A DNA stretch of 64,000 nucleotides from Skeletonema tropicum (lineage: Eukaryota; Bacillariophyta; Thalassiosirophyceae; Thalassiosirales; Thalassiosiraceae): positions 496,001-560,000 of the forward strand of contig CM074139.1 of NCBI GenBank assembly GCA_037178625.1, written 5' to 3'. Positions 21,897-31,003 of this stretch are shown here, piece by piece. Below the pieces are notes generated by a model. That model made no database searches. It was not told the DNA's origin and saw nothing but the letters and a program-made list of their open reading frames with translations. Positions within the stretch are counted from its first letter, which is position 1. Every line of letters starts with the position of its first letter. The translations under genes and the position numbers were made by a program.

Positions 21897-24800
21897 TCAG
21901 TCAGGGTGGTGCTGTTTCCGTTTCTTCCTCTTCGGCGGAGCATGGCGTTGAGTGGTAGCTAACAATGTGGCCTCCCCAAAAACTACGGACTCTGCTTTGC
22001 GTTTCTTGTTCAATAGTGAATGTGTCTGTTGCAATGGCGTGGGGTCTGTGACCAAGATTTTCCCCCGAGTTTTGGGACCTCCCGGGATAATTCGCTTGTT
22101 GTTGCGACGTCGCTTTGCGCGCTCCTTGCCTTTTGCGTGCTTGACTGCGGCAGAAGCTTTCTTTGCTGGAAGCGGTTTGATCTTAGATTGGCCATTTCGG
22201 CTCCTCTCATTGCTCTGTGTTGGGCGTTGACGCCGCCTCGATTGGACTGCCCGTACTGCAGGTGGTACAGGCCTGTTGGTACTCGCTAGCCACAACAGCA
22301 TCGCCACCCTACTTCGGGTGTCTAACAGCTGGAAATCTCCCTCATTGTACGAGGAAGGGGACAGAGGGATCTGCTGAGCCAGCATAGTCGCATTAGCGAG
22401 GACGAACAATCCACAGTCGTGTCCATTGGTTTGTTTCGGAGAATTGTTGGAGGCATCTACTAGTGACCACTCTGCTTTCCAATCGTCACTCGGTACCCCG
22501 TGAAGTTCACTGTATTTGTCCCCCAAATACCTTAACATTGTAGTCAGATACAATTGATTGCCCGGCTTCCTACCTTGGGAATCCCACAGGGTAATAACCT
22601 TTGTTTCTGTATTCGCCCTGAGTAATAGCCAGTGAGTTCTAGCGTGGTTGATCGGCACGAAGATCTCTTTCACTCCCAAAATTTTATTCTTCCTCCTTAA
22701 ACGATTTCCCCAGCGTTTAACGCCGTCAAAGTTGTAGGACGGAGCAGACCTGCCGTCAGCCCCCGTACGTAGGAGGGTTGACATGAAGAATGAGTTGAAG
22801 ATGTAGACGTGTTGCCGATTCACCTTTGGGAGGAGGACTCTTAGGAGATAGCCATTTATAACTTCATCATTGAGCCACTGAGGGGGTCGCAAAGACCGCA
22901 TTGCATCACGCCGAACCTTGTCCCCTCCTTGGAGGCATAACTGAAAATTAGCTGGCACGTCCCGCAAAAGGGCTCCAACTTGACATCGGTGTAAGTCTTC
23001 ATCCGAGTTCCTTTGCAGAAGCCCAATGCGGTCCTGTTGTTGCGGACTCACAGCCGGTGGTAGAGTTGTAGGAGGCTGGGTAGGTAGGGCGCTCGGCTGG
23101 GCTGTACGCCTTGCTTTTTTCGGGAGAAAGATGGGAGCGAGTGCTTTTGGTTTGCACGCAGGTGCGGCAGTCTTTGAAGTACCCTGTGGCTTTGATTTGC
23201 GATCTTCTCGTTGCTTGGCACCAGTCGTGACTTGCCCAGAAGGAGGCTCTAAAAGCCCGCCTGATTCATCCCCCGCAGCTTGCCTGCTTGCTACCGCTGC
23301 GTTCAACCAGTATTGTAGTTCAGAGGTCGGTTTCCCATAGAGCTCGTCCGTCGGAATTTCAAGGAGACATCGTGCTTCAGCTGAGAGCCCATCGGATCCG
23401 AGATTAAGCTGATGTTCGATCTCTTTCAAAATCTCTTCTCTTGATGCAAGTGCTTTGGTTCCTTGCGTTCGATGATGTTTCGTGAGATTCCTACAGATCC
23501 ACTGTGTATGCGTGAGCGAGAGTAGCTTGTCCAGGAAGCCGCTTGTCCAACTGTCGATGGTCAGAAACGAATGGTTCTTTAAAAGATGCTCCTTCTGCAT
23601 CTGGAGAAACTCCTTGGATACTTTCCCCTCCATCACGTTTCTCCATCCAATCCTATCTAAGCTATTACCCACTCTCCGCATCTGTTGAGACATCCTCCAT
23701 CCCTGACTATGCACCATGTCCACGAATAGAGTGCTGCCCTGAAGAGAGATAAAAAGGGGTAGCCACTTCTGTATGCACGTATGCGTGCAATGTCCCTCCA
23801 TCCACTCTTGTAGATCGTTTATACTGTCAAGCAATAGCCCCCTCCTAATTCTACTCTTACAGCGGTTCAGGTGATCCGCTGTTTCAAAGCAACCGCAGTT
23901 CGGACATTTATCGGAGGCATTTTTGTCATATCTAGTTATCATTTGACCAGTTCCACAATACCCGGAGCATTGTTTCGCATACCACAGATTGAACATCTTA
24001 GGCCTGCGGTCGAGAAGCAGGCGCAATGGTTCCCAAGCAACAGAGTCGAATATATCAGGGTGTAGGAGTTGTTCATCGGCATAGAACTGTCGTGCTTTCA
24101 CCTTCCCTACGTGATACCGTAGGTCCTTTGCTAAGTCTGCAGTCTGTTTGATTCCATCGATGATAACAACCGCTGCTTCTAGCGGTAAGCTCAGAGTGAC
24201 CGGGAGAGAGGAGAAATTTTCAATTGCTCTCTTTATGGCTGCTTTTGCCCTGAAATCGCAGTCTACGTTCAGTCTAGCTTCCAGAGCCAGGCAAGCATAG
24301 CCCAAGCTGTCGTCCTGGTGTGCTTTCACATGAGACAGCTTGTGCGCAAGAGCCGAGACACTTTGGATTTTCCGCAGGACCCGGAGAATGTCGTTGTTCT
24401 TCGCCGATCCTGGGACACGATCGTATTTTCTGGAAAACGTGAGAATAGTTCCTGTGTTGTCACAAAAGATGTTTGCATTGGACAATGGCACTCCATAGTG
24501 TTCCTCTATTGTCAGTAGGATAAGGTGGATAGCCAACATCCCTAGCTGTTCTCCTCGATAGCTATTTGCCCATTTAGAGTGCTCCGTGAATTCTCCTTTA
24601 AGCCACTGTTGAGACTCTGCGCAGTAAAAAACCCAAGCCGCACCGCAGATCTTTGGCGCCAACTTTTTCCTGTATGACCCGTCTGTACAACAGAACAATG
24701 AGCCTCGTTGAATAGCTTCCACAATCCACGAGGGATCCGATGAGAAGCTGATACTATCCCACATCCATTCCCCCCCTTTACTGCGGAGACGCTCAAGAAA

Positions 24801-27800
24801 TGTAGTAGGGGCTACGACTTCTGGCTGGCTGGCCAGTGGCGGTCCTTGTGCTAGCAGTTTGATGGAGCCATCTTCGTATTCCAGAATCGTCGTTGGTACC
24901 ACTGAAGAAGCGGGCTCATCCAGCACTCGGACTGGCTGCATGATCGACACTCTGTCATTCGATTCCACGTCGTGAGCGTATTCATAAATCGTATCATCCG
25001 AATGTATCTCCACTGTCCGTGTGTTTGTGTTGAGGAAGTGACGCCAGATCCGTTTAGATGGGTTGATCCAATCTCCAAGTGGCTCCTTAAGAAACAACGA
25101 TTTGCTATCAGTCAAACGTTGCAGGGATCTCTTCCACAATTTCCAATCTGCTTCCGTCGGATATTCCGTGCCAAATTCCAGTGTTGACCGCTGTTTACCA
25201 AGGCGCCCTTCAGGTGAGTCCTTCCAATGCCCGTCAAGCAGATATTGCTCTAGATATCGTCCATTTGGCGTAGTCACGTCAGAGAGGAACATTGCCTCCT
25301 GAGCTTTCCTCACTCTATTGACTCGCTGTAGCTCCGTCCCTCGTAGACCCAGTTCAACCATGCAGTCCATAATAGCCCTATCCTTGCTCCTCGGGATGGG
25401 GATGTCATCATATTGCAGATCCAGCACGATTCCCAGTTCGTCTATCTTCTCCCATAGGGCTTTCGCCCATGCGTTGGTTGATAATTGACCCCAAACTGCA
25501 AAGTCATAGTTAAAGGGACAGTCCGGTACTCCTATTTCCACTTGGAGGTGTTCCATAGCCGCTCTTAAAGTGATCCCTAGGACTGAAGTTGTTCCATAGT
25601 GTTGCAAGAATGAAGATAAAGTAGCAGCCGCAGTTTCCACCGTCAAGTCGTAGAGACCGATTCCACCAAACGTGGCCGGCAGGTATCTCCATTCCTTGGT
25701 AATTGATCGGTTGACACCGAGGTTGCTTAACATATAGAAATCTGCTGACATCAAACCTTTTTTGAGCTCAGGGATTGACGCCGAACAGGCCCCCAGACCG
25801 TACCTGAGTCCAGACCATAGCTGATTGGTGTAGCTCATCCACACCGAACGAGTTGGTATTTGCCCGCTCTTAATCTGAGCCGTCCACGTTGTCATTTTTT
25901 CTCTCATCTGCTCGAAGTGCTGGTCTGGTTTCCCATCCGGTCTAGCGTAGAGACCTAAGTTGTTGTCAGCTTTATTCGATGGCAACCTATCTATTTGCGC
26001 AGAGCCCCCGTCAGTAGTGGGGACGTGGAAAATCAAGTCATCCAGTTCACTCATGTCAACCTCTTCGCCGTCTGAGGGCGTCGCTTTTTGATCCGTGTAA
26101 CACCAGCCGCCCTTTCCATCGGGTGTTTGATCGTGTATTGTAACTCCACATTTGTCTGGTTTCAAAGCGCCACCCGTTTCCCCCAAGGCACCTGCCCAAT
26201 CCGAGATTGACTCTTGCCCTCTAGCACTTGTCGAGATAATGTCATCGTCAGCTCTAAGACCTTCCCACAAATTGGTATCATCCACATACAGAATTCCCAC
26301 CTGATTAATCTTTTTATGTGAGATTGGACACTTCACTTCCACTCCATGCCCATTAGTTTTATGGGTATTAATCATGACCGTGCTGATCTGTTGCCATGTC
26401 GGTGGAGCTGCACCGTTCCCTTGAGCGAGACCGTGTTTCCCGTCCTCTTTCCCACCAAAATATGAAGAAGATTGGCCAAAACCAGTTCTTAGGAAAAACT
26501 CCATATTATGCAAGGGGCGGAGCATCGACAGTGCCGCACATTTGGGCACTTTAAACGCCTGTAGAGTGAGGCTGGCTATAGGAAGAGCAACCCGGTCGTA
26601 GCACTGGGCCGCATCAACCTGTGCCACCAGGAGGGGTCTTTTGGTGATTCGGGCAATGTCGTACATCAATACTTGTTGCAGGATTGCATCCTCTGCCGTG
26701 CGTCCCTTCCCACTGTAGATCTCCTCCGGGACCATCCCCTTTGCTCGGGCGAGGTCCAGCATGCGATGTCCAAAAATCAACTTATTACAGAAATTGAAGT
26801 CAGCCTCAAGCAAGAGAATAGCTCTCAATTTATTCACCAACGCCACACCTGCAATCTTCTCGAGCATTACCGACAGACCCCGAGCCCAACGTTCTGGGCC
26901 GGTTCCTGTTTGGATCATAAGAGAGAACTTCTTTGCTAGCAACCTGGACAGGTCGTCATCGAAAGCTATCGACTTATAGTGACCAAAATGCAGTCCCGAT
27001 ATCGAGGATGACGTTCTTTCTTTCACTTTCCTCCAGTAATATTGGTAGTCCTCCTGTGAAACGACAACGGAAATCTCACCATCGCCAATCTTTTTCCAGA
27101 TGGCTGCTATTTCGTCCAGTATCAGTATTGTGCGTTGATCTGTGTCTGGGGGAGGGGCGAAGGATCCTTCAAGTATTTCTACCGCTGTATTCGTGTCGGC
27201 GTAGACTCCCAGGAGGTCGAATAGTACCCCTTGGCAAACTGGGGCAGAAGTAGCCCTTCCAAACCTTGTGCGGAGTTCTGACTTCAGTGCCTCTTCAATC
27301 GATTCTTTTGTTGCGTGCTCGACCACTTTCCCGTCTGCTTGTGTAACTTCCACTCTTGTAACATTCATCACTCCTTGCTGCTTTGTTGCTCGTTTAATAC
27401 CCTGCCACTGTTTTCTCTGAGCCTCCCCTTTGAGGATCAGCTCCACCCGCTTGGCTTCATCAACACGTTCATTTATCACAGCATCGGTCAACTTCTCGTG
27501 TAAAAAATGCTTTCTGAGGTAAGGTGATTCAGCCATGAGTTCTCGTGTGCGTTTTTTGGTCTCCTTGTACAGCTGAACCACTTCATCGACAGGGTACCGA
27601 AGACAGTCCTCCATTCCTTTGCGCCTGGCGAATCTTCTCAAATTGCCCCAATTGACCTTTTTTCCTTGGTGATGTCGTAGTATCCATTTCAGGAGGTGGC
27701 ATTTATCCATCCACGATTGTATTGCTGGAGAGAACTCATAATGCGCCGGGTAAATCACTCTGCATTTCGCCTCTGCGTGTAGCATCTCCTCTTCAATCAT

Positions 27801-29264
27801 GTTGTCCAGGATTTCCATCTTGGACACCACTTCAGCCGAGGGCGGGAATGAGGCTATCCTATTTACTTCTTTGAGCTTCTGGGGGATGCGTCTATCTGTG
27901 AAGCCTTTTTTTAATTGTGCAAGGTACTTCACTCTAATCCGCGGCACCTTGGAGTTAAGCTTTCTAGCCTTCGGTGGCACAATACGACAGATAGAAGTGC
28001 CAATAACCGACCGCATCTGTAGGTCGACAACCACTGGCCGGTGATCTCCCAAATCACCGTCGAACGGTAAGTAGCTGGCTCCAGTTAGTTCAACGTCATC
28101 CGAGATCCAAATACCGTCTATGGCCCCATTCTTTTGGCTGTTGCCTCGAAAATGTGTAGCAGGACCTCTTCTGCTGGGGACCATACGGTGCACTGCTTCC
28201 CTCATGCGGATATCATCCTCTGCAAGTCGTTTACTGAGGACTCCGTCCAACACATTCTCATTAGCATCCATCATCAGAACAACCCTGTCGCCTTTGCTGC
28301 GCCACCGTTTGATGGCATCGACAATGTGTCTCCGGAACAGATCCTTGGGGTTGGTCTTCAGCTGGTGCGATTGGATGTATCTCTCAATATGTTGATAGTA
28401 TGTACCAACCCCTTCTGATTTACAGGGCGCGTAGGCACTTAAGAAGACTGTTCTCACGCCATTGACCGGCTCCGTCCTATACCAGCTGAACATTCCCAGC
28501 TCAGTGGAGTCTTTACCGCAGGTCATGGGTAAGCCCGACAACTCGTCTCTAATCACAACTGCTGTCCCCCCCGCTTGAACATTACCAATGTTCTGAAGTT
28601 CCCGAGTGTTCTGAGAATGTACTGATTTGATTCTGTCATCTCCATGCCTTAGCATCGAGGCTACCGTCACTGATGATTTTAGATGGTGGAAGTTGGTGTT
28701 GGTCTCCTGGAGCCCCAGAACATCCACACCATACGTCCGCAGGACGTGCTTGAGTCTATCTACCTTGTGGTTGTTGTGCTTCCACAGACTGAGCCCGTTG
28801 ATATTCAACGACATTATTCGAACTACATCACTGCCCTTCTCCTCCACCCTCAAGTTCCCGTAAATTTTCACAATCGTATTCTCCACTGTCTGGCCAAGTG
28901 GACGGAGTTCTTTCGTCGAGGAGGTTCTATCTTGTTTCTCCCTCTCTTTGTGCCTATAATCATCAAGCAGTTCATTGAGGTCCTTTGCTGACGGATCATC
29001 GCACCAACGCTGCCTATTTGCTATGAGCTGCCTCATCGTATCTGCATCTAACTTATCACTTGTATTATTCTTTTCGCTGCTGTACCTCCCTCTAAATTTG
29101 ACGTGGTTGCGTGTATTCGAGAGTCGGTACTGTTGTGCACGCCGGGCCGATTTCTTCTGATTGGAGGTACTGCGGCGAGGTTGTTGCTTACGTTGCCTCT
29201 CTTGAATGGATTGGCTCACCTCGGGGTATCGGGCAAAATACCGTAGAGGCTGCCCATTATCCAT
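21897..29264 (-). CDS. Element A ORF2: APE endonuclease, RT, RNase H, zinc motif, Ulp1-like peptidase
   Basis: A 2455-residue polyprotein. Residues about 145-420 form an AP-endonuclease-like nickase (SLNINGLS, QETN, MMDANEN, AIDGIWIS, GDHRPVV). Residues about 690-1060 are the reverse transcriptase, with LLEADFN, VDAAQCYDR, the variant AQGNGAAP in place of the usual QGxxxSP, and YVDD near 993. RNase H begins at TDGSY near 1528. A CPNC...H...C zinc motif is near 1787. The Ulp1/SENP-like peptidase covers about 2115-2330, with His near 2210 (THW), Asp 17 residues on (LWDS) and Gln-x5-Cys near 2277-2283. The start ATG overlaps the ORF1 stop as TAATG, suggesting reinitiation as shown for SART1. The peptidase may process the polyprotein or remove SUMO or ubiquitin from host proteins; that is inference. 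Confidence 0.94.
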   Translation of the reverse strand: MDNGQPLRYFARYPEVSQSIQERQRKQQPRRSTSNQKKSARRAQQYRLSNTRNHVKFRGRYSSEKNNTSDKLDADTMRQLIANRQRWCDDPSAKDLNELLDDYRHKEREKQDRTSSTKELRPLGQTVENTIVKIYGNLRVEEKGSDVVRIMSLNINGLSLWKHNNHKVDRLKHVLRTYGVDVLGLQETNTNFHHLKSSVTVASMLRHGDDRIKSVHSQNTRELQNIGNVQAGGTAVVIRDELSGLPMTCGKDSTELGMFSWYRTEPVNGVRTVFLSAYAPCKSEGVGTYYQHIERYIQSHQLKTNPKDLFRRHIVDAIKRWRSKGDRVVLMMDANENVLDGVLSKRLAEDDIRMREAVHRMVPSRRGPATHFRGNSQKNGAIDGIWISDDVELTGASYLPFDGDLGDHRPVVVDLQMRSVIGTSICRIVPPKARKLNSKVPRIRVKYLAQLKKGFTDRRIPQKLKEVNRIASFPPSAEVVSKMEILDNMIEEEMLHAEAKCRVIYPAHYEFSPAIQSWMDKCHLLKWILRHHQGKKVNWGNLRRFARRKGMEDCLRYPVDEVVQLYKETKKRTRELMAESPYLRKHFLHEKLTDAVINERVDEAKRVELILKGEAQRKQWQGIKRATKQQGVMNVTRVEVTQADGKVVEHATKESIEEALKSELRTRFGRATSAPVCQGVLFDLLGVYADTNTAVEILEGSFAPPPDTDQRTILILDEIAAIWKKIGDGEISVVVSQEDYQYYWRKVKERTSSSISGLHFGHYKSIAFDDDLSRLLAKKFSLMIQTGTGPERWARGLSVMLEKIAGVALVNKLRAILLLEADFNFCNKLIFGHRMLDLARAKGMVPEEIYSGKGRTAEDAILQQVLMYDIARITKRPLLVAQVDAAQCYDRVALPIASLTLQAFKVPKCAALSMLRPLHNMEFFLRTGFGQSSSYFGGKEDGKHGLAQGNGAAPPTWQQISTVMINTHKTNGHGVEVKCPISHKKINQVGILYVDDTNLWEGLRADDDIISTSARGQESISDWAGALGETGGALKPDKCGVTIHDQTPDGKGGWCYTDQKATPSDGEEVDMSELDDLIFHVPTTDGGSAQIDRLPSNKADNNLGLYARPDGKPDQHFEQMREKMTTWTAQIKSGQIPTRSVWMSYTNQLWSGLRYGLGACSASIPELKKGLMSADFYMLSNLGVNRSITKEWRYLPATFGGIGLYDLTVETAAATLSSFLQHYGTTSVLGITLRAAMEHLQVEIGVPDCPFNYDFAVWGQLSTNAWAKALWEKIDELGIVLDLQYDDIPIPRSKDRAIMDCMVELGLRGTELQRVNRVRKAQEAMFLSDVTTPNGRYLEQYLLDGHWKDSPEGRLGKQRSTLEFGTEYPTEADWKLWKRSLQRLTDSKSLFLKEPLGDWINPSKRIWRHFLNTNTRTVEIHSDDTIYEYAHDVESNDRVSIMQPVRVLDEPASSVVPTTILEYEDGSIKLLAQGPPLASQPEVVAPTTFLERLRSKGGEWMWDSISFSSDPSWIVEAIQRGSLFCCTDGSYRKKLAPKICGAAWVFYCAESQQWLKGEFTEHSKWANSYRGEQLGMLAIHLILLTIEEHYGVPLSNANIFCDNTGTILTFSRKYDRVPGSAKNNDILRVLRKIQSVSALAHKLSHVKAHQDDSLGYACLALEARLNVDCDFRAKAAIKRAIENFSSLPVTLSLPLEAAVVIIDGIKQTADLAKDLRYHVGKVKARQFYADEQLLHPDIFDSVAWEPLRLLLDRRPKMFNLWYAKQCSGYCGTGQMITRYDKNASDKCPNCGCFETADHLNRCKSRIRRGLLLDSINDLQEWMEGHCTHTCIQKWLPLFISLQGSTLFVDMVHSQGWRMSQQMRRVGNSLDRIGWRNVMEGKVSKEFLQMQKEHLLKNHSFLTIDSWTSGFLDKLLSLTHTQWICRNLTKHHRTQGTKALASREEILKEIEHQLNLGSDGLSAEARCLLEIPTDELYGKPTSELQYWLNAAVASRQAAGDESGGLLEPPSGQVTTGAKQREDRKSKPQGTSKTAAPACKPKALAPIFLPKKARRTAQPSALPTQPPTTLPPAVSPQQQDRIGLLQRNSDEDLHRCQVGALLRDVPANFQLCLQGGDKVRRDAMRSLRPPQWLNDEVINGYLLRVLLPKVNRQHVYIFNSFFMSTLLRTGADGRSAPSYNFDGVKRWGNRLRRKNKILGVKEIFVPINHARTHWLLLRANTETKVITLWDSQGRKPGNQLYLTTMLRYLGDKYSELHGVPSDDWKAEWSLVDASNNSPKQTNGHDCGLFVLANATMLAQQIPLSPSSYNEGDFQLLDTRSRVAMLLWLASTNRPVPPAVRAVQSRRRQRPTQSNERSRNGQSKIKPLPAKKASAAVKHAKGKERAKRRRNNKRIIPGGPKTRGKILVTDPTPLQQTHSLLNKKRKAESVVFGEATLLATTQRHAPPKRKKRKQHHPD

Positions 29265-30652
29265 TACACCATGGGCCCCACAACACCTATATCAGATGGA
29301 GGGGCCTGGGAGAGAGCTGCCTCGGCTTGTGAGACCGAGACGTCGACGCAGTCATTAGATACCAATCTAACAAGGAATGATTCACTACCGCGATTGTGTA
29401 GAATAAATTTGGTGTAGATGCTACACACATCCGAATCTTCACCGCAATACGTATTGCCATTTTCCAAAATATTGTCACTGTTGTTATGATTTTGTAGCAC
29501 AACTTCGACTGTAGACGTCATCCAATTCACAACGCTAAAAGGACTATAGCCAGAAGTGTTGTTGTTATGTGAAAGAGCGACAAAGGGTCTACTTTGTTGT
29601 GTACATCTCCAATTATATTTGTGGCGTACAAGTGCCGCGTCTTCCATGCAAATTTGCTCCGATATAGGTTCTTCATCATGCCAAGGTGGGGGCCAAGGTG
29701 GTTTAGGTGGGGGGGCTGGGATTGCACCTTTTTGATGTAGTAGATTGTTGGCAGTAAGTTGTTGGACTGCTTCCTCCCTCCTCATCTTCAAGCCTTGTTT
29801 CTCAACCGATTGTGTCACAACCCAATTGTTGTTCCAGTTTCTCTCCTCTCCATCCATGAGATTAAAAGTCGTCCATCCCTGCGTTGTGTCCATTGACCGG
29901 CAGAGTCTTCCATCCCTTAATCCGTCCCTCATTCCTCCGATATCTCCAAAACAATTTTCCAAAGTATTGTCACTGTTGTTATGATTTTGTAGCACAACTT
30001 CGACTGTAGACGTCATCCAATTCACAACCCTAAAAGGACTATAGCCAGAAGTGTTGTTGTTATGTGAAAGAGCGACAAAGGGTCTACTTTGTTGTGTACA
30101 TCTCCAATTATATTTGTGGCGTACAAGTGCCGCGTCTTCCATGCAAATTTGCTCCGATATAGGTTCTTCATCATGCCAAGGTGGGGGCCAAGGTGGTTTA
30201 GGTGGGGGGGCTGGGATTGCACCTTTTTGATGTAGTAGATTGTTGGCAGTAAGTTGTTGGACTGCTTCCTCCCTCCTCATCTTCGAGCCTTGTTTCTCAA
30301 CCGATTGTGTCACAACCCAATTGTTGTTCCAGTTTCTCTCCTCTCCATCCATGAGATTAAAAGTCGTCCATCCCTGCGTTGTGTCCATTGACCGGCAGAG
30401 TCTTCCATCCCGTAATCCGTCCCTCATTCCTCCGATATCTCCAAAACACCATTCCTGTTTGATGTTGCAACCGGCCGGCCACATGGCCCTGCCGCCGCCC
30501 TTCCCAAACAATGTGAGTGTAGTGTCAATTGATGCGTACTTTTTTGCCGTAGTAAGTCTCGTTTTTAAGGAGCCATTCATATGGTTATTATACATTATAG
30601 TGTTGTCGTACCCTGTTCCCAGGGTGCAGTTGGTAGCGGTGTCGGCTGCCAT
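29264..30652 (-). CDS. Element A ORF1 protein with an internal 165-residue duplication
   Basis: 462 residues starting at the first ATG of the element RNA. No zinc knuckle, RRM or esterase motif is recognised. A 165-residue block (CFGDIGGMRDGLRDGR at its start, then a proline-rich PPPKPPWPPPW, then CMEDAALVRHKYNWRC) occurs twice in tandem with three residue differences. ORF1 proteins of LINEs normally bind element RNA, and that role is inferred only from position. The protein ends GVVGPMV and its TAA shares an A with the ATG of ORF2. Confidence 0.8.
   Translation of the reverse strand: MAADTATNCTLGTGYDNTIMYNNHMNGSLKTRLTTAKKYASIDTTLTLFGKGGGRAMWPAGCNIKQEWCFGDIGGMRDGLRDGRLCRSMDTTQGWTTFNLMDGEERNWNNNWVVTQSVEKQGSKMRREEAVQQLTANNLLHQKGAIPAPPPKPPWPPPWHDEEPISEQICMEDAALVRHKYNWRCTQQSRPFVALSHNNNTSGYSPFRVVNWMTSTVEVVLQNHNNSDNTLENCFGDIGGMRDGLRDGRLCRSMDTTQGWTTFNLMDGEERNWNNNWVVTQSVEKQGLKMRREEAVQQLTANNLLHQKGAIPAPPPKPPWPPPWHDEEPISEQICMEDAALVRHKYNWRCTQQSRPFVALSHNNNTSGYSPFSVVNWMTSTVEVVLQNHNNSDNILENGNTYCGEDSDVCSIYTKFILHNRGSESFLVRLVSNDCVDVSVSQAEAALSQAPPSDIGVVGPMV
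29459..30448. repeat. 495-bp tandem duplication within element A ORF1
   Basis: Units 29459-29953 and 29954-30448 are almost identical and in frame (495 = 165 codons). Confidence 0.95.
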
Positions 30653-30748
30653 GGTTCATGTCGATCGCTGTAGACGATGTACTAATTCCTACGTAGGTAT
30701 TTATGTCATTTTTTCATATCTTTTTTCCAGACAACCTGCTTGAGATTG

Positions 30749-30767
30749 TGGAACAGAAACAATAACA
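30749..30767. repeat. Target-site duplication of element A copy 2, right
   Basis: Exact copy of the 19 bp at 21666-21684. The host cysteine-repeat frame resumes through it. Confidence 0.95.
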
Positions 30768-31003
30768 CATGCAACTCCAGAAAACGCATCAGCAGAGCCG
30801 GCTCCTCCAGCGGTGCTGGCTCATCTGCCCGCTCTTTTAGTCATGCCGGCTCTTCCAGCCGAGCCGGCTCAATCAGAAGAGCCCGCTCCTCCAGCGGTGC
30901 TGGCTCCTCCAGCCGTGCCGGCTCAATCAGCAGAGTCGGTTCTTCCAGAATCTCGGAGGAGTTTGAGCATGAAGAATACAAATCCGAATACAAAGAAGAG
31001 TGA

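Larger units (their letters stand above)
21685..30748 (-). mobile_element. Non-LTR retrotransposon element A, complete copy 2
   Basis: This 9064-bp element reads on the minus strand. It has a 5' UTR of about 96 bp (30748-30653), ORF1 (30652-29264), ORF2 (29264-21897) and a 212-bp 3' UTR ending in tttatttatt instead of poly(A). Both ORFs are intact and the target duplication is perfect, so it may be active or was until recently. By domain content (AP endonuclease, RT, RNase H) it belongs with the APE-type LINEs. The added Ulp1-like peptidase is not usual for that group. Confidence 0.95.
20959..31003 (+). pseudogene. Secreted cysteine-repeat protein gene split by element A copy 2
   Basis: Exon 1 (20959-21042) encodes a signal peptide (MKPSSIAILFGAAVAFF, ending near GASA). 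A likely 254-bp intron (GTGAGT at 21043, acceptor CAG at 21296) keeps the frame into exon 2 at 21297. Exon 2 holds three near-identical units of about 42 residues, each with four Cys (KC, KC, GC, TC) and Asn-rich sequons (NHT, NNNT). The third unit breaks after FWNRNNN at 21684, where the retrotransposon begins and a stop follows at once. The remainder resumes at 30749 with WNRNNNTCNS, then a Ser/Ala/Gly/Arg repeat tail (SRAGSSSGAG-like) and an acidic end, stopping at 31003. The 19-bp target duplication shows the gene was continuous before insertion. The family is unknown; extracellular or wall-associated location is inferred from the signal peptide. Confidence 0.75.
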
